Shown here piece by piece: positions 62,621 to 64,000 of a DNA stretch of 64,000 nucleotides (positions are counted from its first letter, which is position 1; every line of letters begins with the position of its first letter). The translations under genes and the position numbers were made by a program. Source of the DNA: Cytophagales bacterium CG12_big_fil_rev_8_21_14_0_65_40_12 (GTDB lineage: Bacteria; Bacteroidota; Bacteroidia; Cytophagales; Cyclobacteriaceae); contig PCUU01000056.1 of assembly GCA_002786855.1 (NCBI GenBank), positions 519 to 64,518 of the forward strand, given 5' to 3'. Below the pieces are notes generated by a model. That model was not told where the DNA came from. It saw only the letters and a list, made by a program, of their open reading frames with translations, and did not search any database.

Positions 62621-64000
62621 TTATAATTCACAATAATTGCCATCGTTCGTTAGATTGCTACAAGGGTAGCGCCAAACCATGTTTTTCCCTTCAATCAAAT
62701 CGTCAGCATGTTCAGGCCCCCATGTTCCGCCTGGGTAACCAAAAATTGGAATACTGTCGTCTTCTTGCCAAGCTTTGATGATTGGGTCAATAAACTCCCA
62801 AGCCGCTTCAGCAGAGTCTCCACGTGCGTAAAGCGTAGCATCTCCTTGCATGCAATCCAAGATCAACCTTTCGTAAGCCTCAGGCACATAGACATTGGCA
62901 AGGTCATCATAATGAAAATCCATGTTCACTTGTTCGGTGTTGAAACCAGCTCCAGGAATTTTCATTGAAAATTTAAGCAAGATGCCTTCATTGGGCTGAA
63001 TCCTCAATACCAACACATTTTGGCTGTTTGAGATTTCGCTATCATGGGCAAACAAGTGGTGATGATTAGGTTTGAAATGCACCACCACTTCTGACACTCT
63101 TGTAGGTAATTTCTTGCCCGTACGAATGTAAAAAGGGACGTCTGACCATCGCCAATTATCAATGAAGAATTTCATTGCAACATAAGTCTCAGTTTTAGAG
63201 GCGGGGTCTACACCTGGTTCCTGTCTATAGCCATCAGATTTTTTTCCTTTGATAGTAGATTCAATGTATTGACCACGAATCACATTCGTTTTGATGTCTT
63301 CCGCGCTCATTGGGCGAAGCGATTGAAAAACCTTGAGCTTTTCATTTCTGATCGATTCAGCATCTGCTTTTACTGGCGGCTCCATGGCCACCAATGCAAG
63401 GAGCTGGAGCAGGTGATTCTGTACCATATCGCGCATCGCACCAGAACCTTCGTAATAACCACCTCTTTTTTCAACACCCACGCTTTCAGCTGCGGTGATT
63501 TCAATCCTATGAATGTAATTTCTATTCCAAAGTGGCTCAAATATGCTATTGGCAAAGCGCGTCACAAACATATTTTGAACCGTTTCTTTGCCTAAATAAT
63601 GGTCTATTCTGTAAATCTGATCTTCAGTAAAATGACAAAGTAATTTCTTGTTCAGGGCTTTGGCAGAGGCTAAGTCATAACCAAAAGGCTTTTCAATGAT
63701 CAATCTTCTCCAACCCGATGTGCCATGATTCAAAGCAGCATTCGCTAAACCTTCTGCTATCGTACCATACAGACTTGGTGGAGTGGATAGATAAAAAATG
63801 ATATTGTCACATGAGTTGACATCAGCTTCCAGTTTTGTCAGTCGATCTTTTAAAATATCGTAGTCGTAATTTTGATTTTCATCGGAATCCAGAGACTGGT
63901 AGAACACCTTTTTTGCGAAAGATTGTCGCTGCTCTTCGCTTATTTGTTGGGTATTGTTCAGGTATTTGTTTTCAAGTACAACTTTTTTTCTGTACTCATC
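62621..64000 (-). CDS. zwf: Glucose-6-phosphate 1-dehydrogenase (5'-truncated by window edge)
   Basis: The frame stays open to the right edge, so the protein is cut there; 459 residues are visible, beginning DEYRKKVVLENKYL. The GTG at 63907 inside the frame is not the start. Substrate site IDHYLGKETVQNM is present, as are IEKPFGYDLASAKALN and EPGVDPASKTETYVAMK. The N-terminal GASGDL nucleotide-binding loop lies outside the window. It feeds the pgl step encoded directly downstream. Confidence 0.95.
   Translation of the reverse strand, partial: DEYRKKVVLENKYLNNTQQISEEQRQSFAKKVFYQSLDSDENQNYDYDILKDRLTKLEADVNSCDNIIFYLSTPPSLYGTIAEGLANAALNHGTSGWRRLIIEKPFGYDLASAKALNKKLLCHFTEDQIYRIDHYLGKETVQNMFVTRFANSIFEPLWNRNYIHRIEITAAESVGVEKRGGYYEGSGAMRDMVQNHLLQLLALVAMEPPVKADAESIRNEKLKVFQSLRPMSAEDIKTNVIRGQYIESTIKGKKSDGYRQEPGVDPASKTETYVAMKFFIDNWRWSDVPFYIRTGKKLPTRVSEVVVHFKPNHHHLFAHDSEISNSQNVLVLRIQPNEGILLKFSMKIPGAGFNTEQVNMDFHYDDLANVYVPEAYERLILDCMQGDATLYARGDSAEAAWEFIDPIIKAWQEDDSIPIFGYPGGTWGPEHADDLIEGKNMVWRYPCSNLTNDGNYCEL

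Overview
The window looks like a chromosomal segment of a Bacteroidota bacterium, most likely Cytophagales/Cytophagia (Roseivirga, Marivirga or Fulvivirga type). The signs are an AT-rich genome, Bacteroidota-specific families (DUF983, DUF3098, DUF5606, DUF5686, DUF6155, DUF6428, PdeM, GxxExxY), -7 elements of the TAnnTTTG type, few Shine-Dalgarno sequences, and many secreted proteins whose signal peptides end in A-Q. The taxon is inferred from gene content only. I saw no tRNA, rRNA, CRISPR array or transposase.

Layout. 1-7.3 kb: the distal part of an aa3/caa3-type cytochrome c oxidase cluster (ctaD cut by the window edge, heme A and heme O synthases, two subunits III, subunit IV), followed by a SCO-like protein without copper ligands, DUF420, a small CxxC membrane protein and DUF983. 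7.3-9.3 kb: a secreted barrel-like protein and a lipoprotein. 9.7-16.9 kb: a 1228-residue NtrY-like membrane histidine kinase and a large outer-membrane protein. 16.9-26.0 kb: a five-gene ATP-dependent restriction-modification/defence operon (Dcm, GHKL/MORC-type ATPase, Z1 helicase, DUF4420 PD-(D/E)XK nuclease, AIPR) inserted at the 3' end of the outer-membrane protein gene and bounded by a 76-bp imperfect duplication of that gene end. 26-31.5 kb: DUF6155, a LytS/LytTR two-component pair, a TauE/SafE permease and an arsR-DUF6428-arsC cluster. 31.5-32 kb: three 147-bp tandem repeats. 32-35.6 kb: ftsX-DUF3098-uppP-truB-ribF operon. 35.6-47.6 kb: mixed metabolic and secreted genes (pdeM, S10 peptidase, VPS10-like propeller protein, aspartate kinase, fbp, engB). 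48-55 kb: pirin, a small membrane protein, and parE/parC of topoisomerase IV with a 477-bp GxxExxY element between them. 55-62 kb: rRNA/tRNA methyltransferase, DUF5686 outer-membrane protein, and the translation operon thrS-infC-rpmI-rplT. 62-64 kb: pgl and zwf (cut by the right edge).

Most promising for follow-up: (1) the Dcm-GHKL-Z1-DUF4420-AIPR island with its gene-end duplication and no visible integrase; (2) the GxxExxY nuclease-like gene packaged between 16-bp inverted ends exactly in the parE-parC junction, which looks like a small non-autonomous mobile or homing element; (3) dispersed repeat arrays (four evenly spaced micro-hairpins; three 147-bp tandem repeats) in gene-free stretches.
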